DNA from: Streptomyces sp. SA15 | GTDB lineage: Bacteria; Actinomycetota; Actinomycetes; Streptomycetales; Streptomycetaceae | DNA length: 64,000 nt | Assembly: GCF_002291145.1 (NCBI RefSeq) | Contig: NZ_NTGE01000126.1 | Coordinates: forward strand, 1-64,000 | Direction: 5' to 3' | Part shown: positions 51,394 through 59,642 of the stretch, in pieces | Numbering within the stretch: position 1 is the first letter of the stretch | Layout: each line of letters opens with the position of its first letter | The notes under the pieces: generated by a model | Seen by the model: only the letters and a program-made list of their open reading frames with translations | The model's database searches: none | What the model was told of the DNA's origin: nothing | Position numbers and translations under genes: made by a program

Positions 51394-52377
51394 ATGTTGT
51401 TCCGGCAGCTCGAGTACTTCGTCGCAGTGGCCAGGGAGAAGCACTTCGCACGGGCGGCGGAGTCCTGCTACGTCTCGCAGCCGGCGCTGTCGATCGCCAT
51501 CTCCAAGCTGGAGCGGGAGCTGAACGTCACCTTGATCAACCGGGGGCACAACTTCGAGGGCCTGACCCCGGAGGGCGAGCGGCTCGTCGTATGGGCCAAG
51601 CGGATCCTCGCCGAGCACGACGCCTTCAAGGCCGAGGTGGCCGTCATGCGGTCGGGCATCACCGGAACGCTGCGCCTGGGGACAGGCCCCACTGTGTCGA
51701 CCACGACAGGGCTGCCCGTGGCCAGGTTCTGCGCGATGCACCCGCTGGCCAGGGTGAAGGTCTGCTCCCGGCTGTCCTCCGCGGAACTGGTGCGGCAACT
51801 GCGCGACTTCGAGCTGGACGCCGCCATCGCCCACTTCGGGCCCGAGGACCGGGACGGCCTGGAGATGGTGCCGCTGTACGAGGAGCAGTACGTGCTGCTG
51901 GTGTCCGGCGATCACCTGGTGCCCGCGGGCCCCACGATCACGTGGGCCGAGGCGGCCCAGCTCCCGCTGGCACTGCTGACGCCGGACATGCGGTTCCGCC
52001 AGTTCATCGACGACGCCTTCGAAAGCTGCGGGGCCGTGGCGACTCCGCAGGTCGAGACGGACTCCGTCGCCTCCCTCTGCGCCCATGTCGCCACGGGGGC
52101 GTGGGCGAGCGTCGTTCCGCACACATGGCTGAACGCCATGCCGATGAGCGGCCCGACCAGGGCCGTCCGGCTGGTCGAGCCGGACGCCAGGGCGCAGATC
52201 TCGGCGGCCATCTACGCGGCGACGCCCGGATCGGTCGCCGCCAGGGAGTTCCTCAACGTGGTCGCGGGGCTGTCGTTGGACGAGGTCTTCGTGCCGGGGC
52301 AGTCGGACCTCGCTGCTTCGCCCGGCATGGACGAGCCCCGGTACGACAAGCCCGTGGACATCCGCGTCGCAAGCTGA
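51394..52377 (+). CDS. LysR family regulator B, adjacent to oxc
   Basis: 327 aa from ATG 51394. Helix-turn-helix region ARAAESCYVSQPALSIAISKLERELNVTLINRG, then a LysR substrate domain with FCAMHPLARVKV and LLTPDMRFRQF. It is a paralogue of LysR A. Immediately upstream of oxc-frc and co-directional, with a TGAT-N11-ATCA box in the 210-bp gap, it is the best candidate for oxalate-responsive activator of the operon. Its own promoter carries the GntR-type repeat. Confidence 0.9.
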   Translation: MLFRQLEYFVAVAREKHFARAAESCYVSQPALSIAISKLERELNVTLINRGHNFEGLTPEGERLVVWAKRILAEHDAFKAEVAVMRSGITGTLRLGTGPTVSTTTGLPVARFCAMHPLARVKVCSRLSSAELVRQLRDFELDAAIAHFGPEDRDGLEMVPLYEEQYVLLVSGDHLVPAGPTITWAEAAQLPLALLTPDMRFRQFIDDAFESCGAVATPQVETDSVASLCAHVATGAWASVVPHTWLNAMPMSGPTRAVRLVEPDARAQISAAIYAATPGSVAAREFLNVVAGLSLDEVFVPGQSDLAASPGMDEPRYDKPVDIRVAS

Positions 52378-52473
52378 CGGAAACGCCCCGGGTCGGCAGG
52401 GAGCCTGTCACCACTGCCCCTGACGGAAGCCCCTGAGCGCACCGTGGCGCATGCGGCGGCTGTGCGCCCACAT

Positions 52474-52492
52474 TGATAAACAACGTAAATCA
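52474..52492. promoter_or_regulatory. LysR-type box upstream of oxc
   Basis: TGAT-N11-ATCA in an unusually AT-rich patch (TTGATAAACAACGTAAATCA) about 96 bp before the oxc start. Shape and distance match the T-N11-A recognition sites of LysR activators; LysR B is encoded next door. Confidence 0.5.
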
Positions 52493-52587
52493 GCTGGTTG
52501 GCAACAGATCTTGGACGAGTCGGCCCCCTTACGCGGATGGTGAGGGCGGAAGAGGAACTCGGTGACCCGCTAGGGAGGATCCGTACC

Positions 52588-54318
52588 ATGACGGACGCTG
52601 TCGTACAGGACACAGGCGTGGAGGGCGCCGGCGATCCGGCCGCTCTCACCGATGGGATCCATCTGGTTGTCGATGCGTTGAAGATGAACGGCGTCGAGAC
52701 GATCTACGGGGTTGTCGGCATCCCGATCACCGACTTGGCTCGTCTCGCGCAGGCGTCGGGGATTCGCTACATCGGTTTCCGGCATGAGAGCGATGCGGGG
52801 CACGCGGCGGCGGCGGCCGGGTTCCTGACGCAGAAGCCGGGCATCTGCCTGACGGTGTCCGCACCGGGTTTCCTCAACGGGCTTGTGGCACTTGCGAACG
52901 CCACCACCAACTGTTTCCCGATGGTGCAGATCTCGGGGTCCAGCGAGCGGCACCTGGTCGATCTCCAGCGGGGCGACTACGAGGAGATGGACCAGCTCGC
53001 GGCTGCGAAGCCGTTCGTCAAGGCGGCCTACCGGGTGCACCGGGCCGAGGACATCGGCCGTGGCATCGCCCGTGCGATCCGTACCGCGATTTCGGGACGC
53101 CCGGGTGGGGTCTACCTGGACATCCCGGCCGCGGTGCTGGGTGAGGTCATCGACGCCGAGAAAGGTGCCGCGTCGTTGTGGCGGCTTGTCGACCCGGCGC
53201 CGCGTCAGCTACCGGAGCTGGCGGCCGTGGACCGGGCGATCGAGTTGCTGGCGGGTGCCGAGCGTCCGCTGATCGTGCTGGGCAAGGGCGCGGCGTACGC
53301 GCAGGCCGATGAGCGGATCCGGGAGTTCGTCGAGACCACCGGCATCCCTTACCTGCCCATGTCGATGGCGAAGGGCCTGCTGCCCGATGACCATCCGCAG
53401 TCGGTGGCGACCGCGCGGTCGCTGGCGCTGCGCCGGGCGGATGTCGTGATGCTGGTCGGTGCCCGTCTGAACTGGCTGCTCGGTCACGGCGACGCACCGC
53501 AGTGGAACGCGGATGCCAAGTTCGTCCAGGTCGACATCGCGGCCCCGGAGATGGACAGCAACCAGCCCATCGCGGCTCCGCTGGTCGGCGACGTCGGCTC
53601 GGTGATGGAGCTGCTGGTCGAGCGGAGCAAGCCGGGGCGGATCGCGGCGCCGGCGCAGTGGCGCGAGGAGATCGCTGCCCGCTCCGCGCAGAACGTCGCC
53701 AAGATGGCCGGGCGCCTGGAGGCCGCACTGACGGCACACCCGATGAAGTTCCTGGGCGCGCTGCAGGCCATCCGCGACGTGCTCAGCGAGAACCAGCGCA
53801 TCTATGTCGTCAATGAGGGTGCCAACGCGCTGGACCTGGCCCGTAACACGATCGGCATGCAGGTGCCGCGGCACCGGCTGGACAGCGGCACCTGGGGCGT
53901 GATGGGCATCGGCATGGGCTATGCGATCGCCGCCGCCGTCGAGACGGGCGATCCGGTCGTCGCCATCGAGGGCGACAGTGCGTTCGGGTTCAGCGGTATG
54001 GAGATCGAGACGGTCTGCCGCTACAACCTTCCCATCGTGACCGTCGTCCTCAACAACAGTGGCGTCTACCGCGGAGACGACCCGTCCGCCTCGGACGACC
54101 CGGCGCCGACGGCGCTGAAGGCCCGCCACGACCTCATGATCGAGGCGTTCGGCGGCAAGGGCTATCAGGCGACGACGCCTGCCCAGGTCGCCACCGCCCT
54201 GCGCGAGGCCCTGGCCGCCGGTGGTCCGGCGCTCATCGACTGTGTGATCGACCCCACGGACGGCACCGAGAGCGGCAACATCGCGCACCTGAACCCCAAG
54301 GGCATCACCGTCAAGTGA
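52588..54318 (+). CDS. oxc: Oxalyl-CoA decarboxylase
   Basis: A 576-aa ThDP enzyme that decarboxylates oxalyl-CoA to formyl-CoA and CO2. ATG 52588 has a GGGAGG site; longer frames add non-homologous sequence. N-terminal catalytic region ETIYGVVGIPITDLARLAQ with FRHESDAGHAAAAAGFLT (ThDP Glu); SGSSERHLVDLQRGDYEEMDQ and a C-terminal ThDP/Mg motif GDSAFGFSGMEIETVCRYN (about 461) with VVLNNSGVYRGDD. These segments are characteristic of OXC rather than acetolactate synthase. It is the first gene of the oxc-frc operon. Confidence 0.95.
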   Translation: MTDAVVQDTGVEGAGDPAALTDGIHLVVDALKMNGVETIYGVVGIPITDLARLAQASGIRYIGFRHESDAGHAAAAAGFLTQKPGICLTVSAPGFLNGLVALANATTNCFPMVQISGSSERHLVDLQRGDYEEMDQLAAAKPFVKAAYRVHRAEDIGRGIARAIRTAISGRPGGVYLDIPAAVLGEVIDAEKGAASLWRLVDPAPRQLPELAAVDRAIELLAGAERPLIVLGKGAAYAQADERIREFVETTGIPYLPMSMAKGLLPDDHPQSVATARSLALRRADVVMLVGARLNWLLGHGDAPQWNADAKFVQVDIAAPEMDSNQPIAAPLVGDVGSVMELLVERSKPGRIAAPAQWREEIAARSAQNVAKMAGRLEAALTAHPMKFLGALQAIRDVLSENQRIYVVNEGANALDLARNTIGMQVPRHRLDSGTWGVMGIGMGYAIAAAVETGDPVVAIEGDSAFGFSGMEIETVCRYNLPIVTVVLNNSGVYRGDDPSASDDPAPTALKARHDLMIEAFGGKGYQATTPAQVATALREALAAGGPALIDCVIDPTDGTESGNIAHLNPKGITVK

Positions 54319-54380
54319 GCGGCGCGCTGGGCGAAACGCGCGCACCCGTATCCAGATGATTCACGAGAGAGACAGCAAAC

Positions 54381-55637
54381 ATGACTGAACTGCCCCTTTC
54401 CGGGATAAAGGTGATCGACTTCACGGGCGTGCAGGCCGGTCCGGCCTGTACGCAGATGCTCGCCTGGCTCGGCGCCGACGTGCTGAAGGTCGAGCGCACC
54501 ACCGGCGGTGACGTGACGCGTAACCAGCTGCGCGACATCCCCGACGCCGACGCGCTGTACTTCACCATGCTGAACAGCAACAAGCGCTCCCTGGCCATCA
54601 ACACCAAGGCCCCCGAGGGCCGGGAGGTCATGGAGAAGCTGGTCCGCCAGGCCGACCTCCTGGTCGAGAACTTCGCGCCGGGCGCCATGGACCGCATGGG
54701 TCTGAGCTGGGAGACGCTCCAGGAGTGGAACCCGCGGCTGATCTTCGGCTCCGTCAAGGGGTTCAACGAGGACTCGCCGTGGAACGACCTCAAGGTCTAC
54801 GAGAACGTGGCCCAGTGCGCCGGCGGTGGCGCCTCGACGACCGGTTTCTGGGACGGACCGCCGACCGTCAGCGGCGCCGCCCTCGGTGACAGCAACTCCG
54901 GCATGCACCTGCTGATCGGCCTGCTGACGGCGCTGATCGACCGTGACAGGACGGGCAAGGGCCAGAAGGTGTCGGTGTCGATGCAGGACGCCGTGCTCAA
55001 CCTGTGCCGGGTCAAGCTCCGCGACCAGCAGCGCCTGGACCGGGTGGGCTATCTGGAGGAGTACCCGCAGTACCCGGGCGGCGAGTTCGGGGAGGCAGTG
55101 CCGCGGGGCGGCAACGCCGGCGGCGGCGGCCAGCCCGGTTGGGTGCTGAAGTGCAAGGGCTGGGAGACCGACCCCAACGCCTACATCTACTTCACGATCC
55201 AGGAGCAGAACTGGAAGCGGACTGCCGAGGCCATCGGCCGCCCCGAGTGGGCAGAAGACTCGGAGTACGCCACCGCGAAGGCCCGTCAGAACCACATCTT
55301 CGAGATCTTCGAAGAGATCGAGAAGTGGCTGGCCGACAAGACGAAGTACGAGGCGGTCGACATCCTGCGCAAGTGGGAGGTGCCCTGCGCGCCCGTGCTG
55401 AGCATGAAGGAGATCGCCGAGGACGCCGCGCTGCGCGAGAGCGGGACGGTCGTCGAGGTCGAGCAGAAGGGCCGGGGTACGTACCTGACCGTCGGCAGCC
55501 CGGTCAAGTTCTCGCGGTTCAAGCCCGACATCAAGGGTGCCCCGCTGCTCGGCGAGCACTCCGACGAAGTCCTGGGCGAACTCGGTTACGACGGGGCTGC
55601 CATCGCCGCGATGCGTGACAAGCAGGTCATCATCTGA
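54381..55637 (+). CDS. frc: Formyl-CoA:oxalate CoA-transferase
   Basis: A 418-aa CaiB/BaiF class III CoA-transferase. VIDFTGVQAGPACTQMLAWLGADVLKVE opens the Rossmann part. The catalytic Asp lies in ALGDSNSGMHLLIGLL (about 170, corresponding to Asp169 of the Oxalobacter enzyme), followed by GQKVSVSMQDAVLNLCRVKLRDQQR and the glycine-rich RGGNAGGGGQPG loop specific to FRC. It transfers CoA from formyl-CoA to oxalate, closing the cycle with oxc and releasing formate. It lies 62 bp after oxc and ends before a strong terminator. Confidence 0.95.
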   Translation: MTELPLSGIKVIDFTGVQAGPACTQMLAWLGADVLKVERTTGGDVTRNQLRDIPDADALYFTMLNSNKRSLAINTKAPEGREVMEKLVRQADLLVENFAPGAMDRMGLSWETLQEWNPRLIFGSVKGFNEDSPWNDLKVYENVAQCAGGGASTTGFWDGPPTVSGAALGDSNSGMHLLIGLLTALIDRDRTGKGQKVSVSMQDAVLNLCRVKLRDQQRLDRVGYLEEYPQYPGGEFGEAVPRGGNAGGGGQPGWVLKCKGWETDPNAYIYFTIQEQNWKRTAEAIGRPEWAEDSEYATAKARQNHIFEIFEEIEKWLADKTKYEAVDILRKWEVPCAPVLSMKEIAEDAALRESGTVVEVEQKGRGTYLTVGSPVKFSRFKPDIKGAPLLGEHSDEVLGELGYDGAAIAAMRDKQVII

Positions 55638-55744
55638 ACCGGACCACCCGGCCCCTCGCGCTGGTCTCCGCGACCCGCGTGAGACGCCTGGCAGGCCCCG
55701 AACCCGGACCGCCGCAAGGGACGGCGTCGGCCGGGTCACCCTGA

Positions 55745-55779
55745 GAGCCGGCCCCAGGTCAGCGACCTGGGGCCGGCTC
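55745..55779 (+). terminator. Terminator after oxc-frc
   Basis: A perfect 15-bp stem GAGCCGGCCCCAGGT / ACCTGGGGCCGGCTC with a CAGCG loop, about 108 bp past the frc stop. Confidence 0.85.
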
Positions 55780-55791
55780 CCGTTCCGGCGC

Positions 55792-55961
55792 ATGCTGATC
55801 GGGGGAGCCCTCGGCCTGGTGACGACCATCGCCGTCTACGGTTTCGCGGTCAGCGGGTCTCCCCAGGCGGCCGGGTCGTCGTCTCGTCAGGGGCGGTGGC
55901 GGTGGCAGTGGCGTTCGGCGTCAGCCTCGCCGTCTGCGGAGTTCGGCTGGAGCGGGAGTAG
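55792..55961 (+). pseudogene. Frameshifted small two-helix membrane protein gene
   Basis: ATG 55792 encodes MLIGGALGLVTTIAVYGFAV, a membrane helix. After about SGSP the frame loses character. In the next frame GGRVVVSSGAVAVAVAFGVS and LAVCGVRLERE lead to TAG 55959-55961, a second helix with a charged end. A single-base change near 55862-55866 would join them. It may be a real gene with a sequencing error or a pseudogene. Family unknown. Confidence 0.4.
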
Positions 55962-56030
55962 CGCTTGACGCGAATCGGCCCTCACCGTTGCCCGCAGTTC
56001 ATGCGCCAATTCCCACGCGAGGATGCGGAC

Positions 56031-57074
56031 ATGCTCAACCCCACCCATCTCAGGACGTTCGTCGCCGTCGCGCGAACGCTGAGTTTCACGCACGCCGCCG
56101 CGGAAGTCGGACTTCAGCAGTCGACGGTGAGCGAGCACATCCGCAAGCTGGAGACGGCTGTCGGAAGGAAGCTCTTCACTCGGGACACCCATTCGGTACA
56201 ACTCACTGCCGACGGCGAGACTCTGATCGGATTCGCCAATGCCATATTGGATGCCGAAGCGCGCGCCATGACTCACTTCGCCCGATCAGGCGCGGTTTCC
56301 GGGGTGTTGCGTTTCGGACTCGCCGAGGAACTCGCGGAAACCGATGCACCGTCGGCCATCGCCGATTTCCTCAGGATGAATCCGCAGACGCGGGTCGAAC
56401 TCGCCGTTCGGTCGAGTCGTGTCCTGGAGGTGATGCTCGAAGACGAGGCCCTCGACCTTGTTCTTGGTGAGCGACGACCAGGTGAGGACGACCGCAAGCC
56501 CGTCTGGAGGGACCGGTTGGTGTGGGTCGGCCACCCGCACACACGCGTCGACAAGGACGAACCACTCCCTCTGGTGCTTCCTTCCCACCCGTGCTCGGCG
56601 ACGACGCGGGCGGTCGAAGCACTGTGCGCTCGCGGGCAGCGGTGGTTCAGGGCCGCGACGAGCAGTGATGTGACGGGCCTTTGGGCTGCCGTGCGCGCCG
56701 GACTGGGCGTGACGGTGCACGCTCGCTCGCTCACGCCCGACGACCTGCGCGAGCTGGCCGGTGCCGTGCGACTGCCGGACCTGGGCGAGCTCGACTTCGT
56801 CTTCAAGCCGGCCCGGTGCGACGACATGGGACTGGCCGGAGCCTTCTGCGAGGCGCTGATGACGCGTATGTCGGGCGCGCACCGGAAACCAGGCCTGCCG
56901 TCGGCGCCGGACAGGGCGATGTCGGCGTACCCGCGCCGCGCACCCGGCGCCGCTGGCCGTGGCTGCTGTAGAGAGGCGCCAGGAGAGCCGCGACAGCGAG
57001 GCGAGCCCGGTACGACAACGGGCGCCGTACGCATCGTGCCGGAGCCTCATCAGGATTCCGAAGCCCAACTGTGA
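56031..57074 (+). CDS. LysR family regulator C
   Basis: 347 aa from ATG 56031. HTH region LRTFVAVARTLSFTHAAAEVGLQQSTVSEHIRKLE; substrate domain with AVRAGLGVTVHARSL. It belongs to a different LysR branch from A and B. The last about 45 residues (RAPGAAGRGCCREAPGEPRQRGEPG) are low-complexity and unlike the family, perhaps a read-through extension. Located between frc and sucC; its stop overlaps an inverted repeat, GTGACC-GGTGT-GGTCAC (57071-57087). Confidence 0.86.
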   Translation: MLNPTHLRTFVAVARTLSFTHAAAEVGLQQSTVSEHIRKLETAVGRKLFTRDTHSVQLTADGETLIGFANAILDAEARAMTHFARSGAVSGVLRFGLAEELAETDAPSAIADFLRMNPQTRVELAVRSSRVLEVMLEDEALDLVLGERRPGEDDRKPVWRDRLVWVGHPHTRVDKDEPLPLVLPSHPCSATTRAVEALCARGQRWFRAATSSDVTGLWAAVRAGLGVTVHARSLTPDDLRELAGAVRLPDLGELDFVFKPARCDDMGLAGAFCEALMTRMSGAHRKPGLPSAPDRAMSAYPRRAPGAAGRGCCREAPGEPRQRGEPGTTTGAVRIVPEPHQDSEAQL

Positions 57075-57113
57075 CCGGTGTGGTCACGCTGGCATCAGTC
57101 AAGCGACCACGCG

Positions 57114-57127
57114 TATTGCATACAGTA
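57114..57127. promoter_or_regulatory. Regulon motif site 2, upstream of sucC
   Basis: TATTGCATACAGTA differs from site 1 by one base. It lies 130 bp before the sucC start at 57257 and 27 bp after the inverted repeat at 57071-57087. It probably marks the sucCD promoter as part of the GntR regulon. Confidence 0.6.
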
Positions 57128-57256
57128 TCCCATCGCCTTATCCTTGCTCTGCCGCAGCCGACGTTCCGTGGGGCGGCTTGTCGTCCGGTTCGCGCCCACG
57201 CGCTCTCGACCGGTTCACCCGCTGCATATGCCGTTGCAGTGGCAGGGAGGCACTTC

Positions 57257-58435
57257 ATGGACTTGTACGAGTACCAAGCACGAGATCTGTTCGCCGCGCA
57301 CGATGTGCCTGTGCTGCCGGGGACAGTGGCCGCCACGCCGGAAGACGCACGTACCGCCGCCGAACAGCTCGGCCCACGGGTGGTGGTCAAAGCCCAGGTG
57401 AAGACCGGTGGGCGGGGCAAGGCCGGCGGGGTGAAGCTGGCCACGACGCCGCACGAGGCCGCACTGAAGGCCAAGGCCGTCCTCGGCATGGACATCAAGG
57501 GACACCCGGTGCGGCAGGTGCTGATCACACCCGCGAGTGAGATCACCGAAGAGTATTACGTCTCCATCCTGCTCGATCGCACCAACCGAACGTTCCTCGC
57601 GATGGCCTCGACGGCGGGAGGCATGGAGATCGAGCAGATAGCCGCAGAGAAGCCCGAGGCGCTGGCGATGGTCCCCATCGACCCGGCCGTCGGGATGGAC
57701 GAGGCGACGGCGGGGACGATCGTCGCTGCCGCCGGGTTCCGCGCCGAGGTGGCCGAGGCGGTCACCGCCACCCTCAAGAAGCTGTGGGACGTGTTCGTCG
57801 CCGAGGATGCCCTCCTTGTGGAGGTCAACCCGCTGGTGCGGGACGGGCAGGACCGCATCATCGCGCTGGACGGCAAGGTCACGCTTGACGACAACGCTCG
57901 CTTTCGGCACGCCGAGCACGCCGCGCTGGCGGACGTGCAGACGCAGGTCTCGCTGGAGGCCAGGGCCAGGGAGAAGCACCTCAACTACGTCAAGCTGGAC
58001 GGCCAGGTCGGCGTCATCGGCAACGGCGCGGGTCTGGTGATGTCCACCCTCGACGTGGTGGCCTACGCCGGCGAGCGGCACAAGGGTGTGAAGCCGGCGA
58101 ATTTCCTGGACATCGGCGGCGGCGCGTCGGCCGAGGTGATGGCGAACGGTCTCGACATCATCCTCGGCGACCCGGACGTGCGCAGCGTGCTGGTGAACGT
58201 CTTCGGCGGCATCACCGCCTGCGACGCCGTCGCTGACGGCATCGTCCAGGCGTTCCGGCTGCTGGAGAGCCGGGGTGATCCGGTGAACAAGCCGGTCGTC
58301 GTCCGCCTCGACGGGAACAACGCCGAGCAGGGCCGAGTCATCCTCGACCAGGCGAACCTGCCCGGCGTGTTCCAGGTGGATTCCATGGACAACGCGGCCG
58401 AGACGGCCGCCGAACTCGCGGCTGCGGGAGCGTGA
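57257..58435 (+). CDS. sucC: Succinyl-CoA synthetase beta subunit (ADP-forming type)
   Basis: 392 aa from ATG 57257, with a GGGAGG site. ATP-grasp motifs: MDLYEYQARDLFAAHDVPVLPG, VVVKAQVKTGGRGKAGGVKLA, EVNPLVRDGQDRIIALDGKV and the CoA-ligase end NFLDIGGGASAEVMANGLDIIL with VNVFGGITACDAVADGI. It couples succinyl-CoA cleavage to nucleotide phosphorylation. Streptomycetes have a housekeeping sucCD, so this is probably an additional copy dedicated to the oxalate region. The stop overlaps a possible GTG start of sucD. Confidence 0.95.
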   Translation: MDLYEYQARDLFAAHDVPVLPGTVAATPEDARTAAEQLGPRVVVKAQVKTGGRGKAGGVKLATTPHEAALKAKAVLGMDIKGHPVRQVLITPASEITEEYYVSILLDRTNRTFLAMASTAGGMEIEQIAAEKPEALAMVPIDPAVGMDEATAGTIVAAAGFRAEVAEAVTATLKKLWDVFVAEDALLVEVNPLVRDGQDRIIALDGKVTLDDNARFRHAEHAALADVQTQVSLEARAREKHLNYVKLDGQVGVIGNGAGLVMSTLDVVAYAGERHKGVKPANFLDIGGGASAEVMANGLDIILGDPDVRSVLVNVFGGITACDAVADGIVQAFRLLESRGDPVNKPVVVRLDGNNAEQGRVILDQANLPGVFQVDSMDNAAETAAELAAAGA

Positions 58436-58440
58436 TACGG

Positions 58441-59319
58441 ATGGCCATTTTCCTCACCGAGCACAGCAGAGTGATCGTCCAGGGCATGACCGGCGCGGAA
58501 GGCATGAAGCACACGGCCAAGATGCTGGCCGCCGGAACGGCCGTCGTCGGGGGCGTCAACCCGCGGAAGGCCGGCCGGAAGGCCGACGTGGACGGGACTC
58601 CGGTCCCGGTCTTCGGCACGGTGGCCGAGGCGATGGACGCCACCGGCGCCGACGTCTCCGTGGCGTTCGTCCCGCCCGCCTTCACGAAGGAGGCGGTGGT
58701 CCAGGCCATCGACGCGGGCATCGGCATGTGCGTCGTGATCACCGAGGGCGTCCCCGTCCACGACGCGGCCGTCATCTGGGCTCACGCGACGGCGAAGGGC
58801 AACGCCACCCGCATCATCGGGCCGAACTGTCCCGGCATCATCAGCCCTGGAAAGTCCAACGCCGGCATCATCCCCGCGGACATCACGGGCGCCGGCAGGA
58901 TCGGTCTGGTCTCCAAGTCCGGCACTCTGACCTACCAGTTGATGTACGAACTGCGTGACATCGGCTTCTCCACCTGCGTCGGCATCGGTGGCGACCCGGT
59001 CATCGGCACCACCCACATCGATGCGCTCCAGGCCTTCCAGGACGACCCGGAGACCGACGTCATCATCATGATCGGTGAGATCGGTGGCGATGCCGAGGAA
59101 CGCGCCGCCGACCACATCCGCCGACACGTCACGAAGCCCGTGATCGGCTACGTCGCCGGCTTCACCGCTCCGGAAGGCAAGACGATGGGCCACGCCGGTG
59201 CCATCGTCTCCGGTTCGTCCGGCACCGCGCAGGCGAAGAAGGCGGCACTGGAGGCCGCGGGCGTGAGAGTCGGCAAGACCCCCAGCGAGGCCGCGGCACT
59301 GGTCCGTCAGGTGGTGTGA
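58441..59319 (+). CDS. sucD: Succinyl-CoA synthetase alpha subunit
   Basis: 292 aa from ATG 58441; GTG 58432 is possible but too close to the ribosome site. MAIFLTEHSRVIVQGMTG, VVGGVNPRKAG, the CoA-binding Rossmann part, GPNCPGIISPGKSN, SKSGTLTYQL and the phospho-His motif GKTMGHAGAIVSG (His about 251) are all intact. It pairs with sucC. Likely role: balance succinyl-CoA for charging oxalate or formate with CoA, or feed the TCA cycle. Confidence 0.95.
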   Translation: MAIFLTEHSRVIVQGMTGAEGMKHTAKMLAAGTAVVGGVNPRKAGRKADVDGTPVPVFGTVAEAMDATGADVSVAFVPPAFTKEAVVQAIDAGIGMCVVITEGVPVHDAAVIWAHATAKGNATRIIGPNCPGIISPGKSNAGIIPADITGAGRIGLVSKSGTLTYQLMYELRDIGFSTCVGIGGDPVIGTTHIDALQAFQDDPETDVIIMIGEIGGDAEERAADHIRRHVTKPVIGYVAGFTAPEGKTMGHAGAIVSGSSGTAQAKKAALEAAGVRVGKTPSEAAALVRQVV

Positions 59320-59642
59320 GCAGGCCATGAACCCCCTGGACAGATAGATGTCGCCATCGGACGCGGCACGCAACTGCCGGTCGCCACCGAGACGGTGAAC
59401 GCGCTCGCCGCGGCCTGGACCGCGTCCTGGGGTGCCCTGCCGCCGGACGGCGAACGCCCGGTGTCGAAGGTGGTCCGACGGCTGCTTGCGGGTGTGCGTC
59501 TCCGGGGCCCAGTCCATGGACGCGCTCTGCCCCCAGGCCCACGTGGCCGGCTGCACAGCGGTGCTGCCGGCCGCGGAATGCTCCACCAGCTGCTGCACAC
59601 GTCCGGCAGTTCCCCGCATCACCCCGAAAGAAGGTGGAACCC
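59320..59642 (+). other. Intergenic stretch between sucD and moaA
   Basis: No convincing gene. Weak coding look (TETVNALAAAWTASWGALPP, then CVSGAQSMDALCPQ in another frame) suggests possible fragments, but nothing matches a family well enough to name. The region presumably holds the moaA promoter or a short decayed gene. Confidence 0.35.

Noticed and set aside
59490..59600. An fdhD remnant (CVSGAQSMDAL resembling a CGVCG motif)
   Set aside because: The cysteine spacing and following residues do not match FdhD and the similarity is confined to one short stretch.
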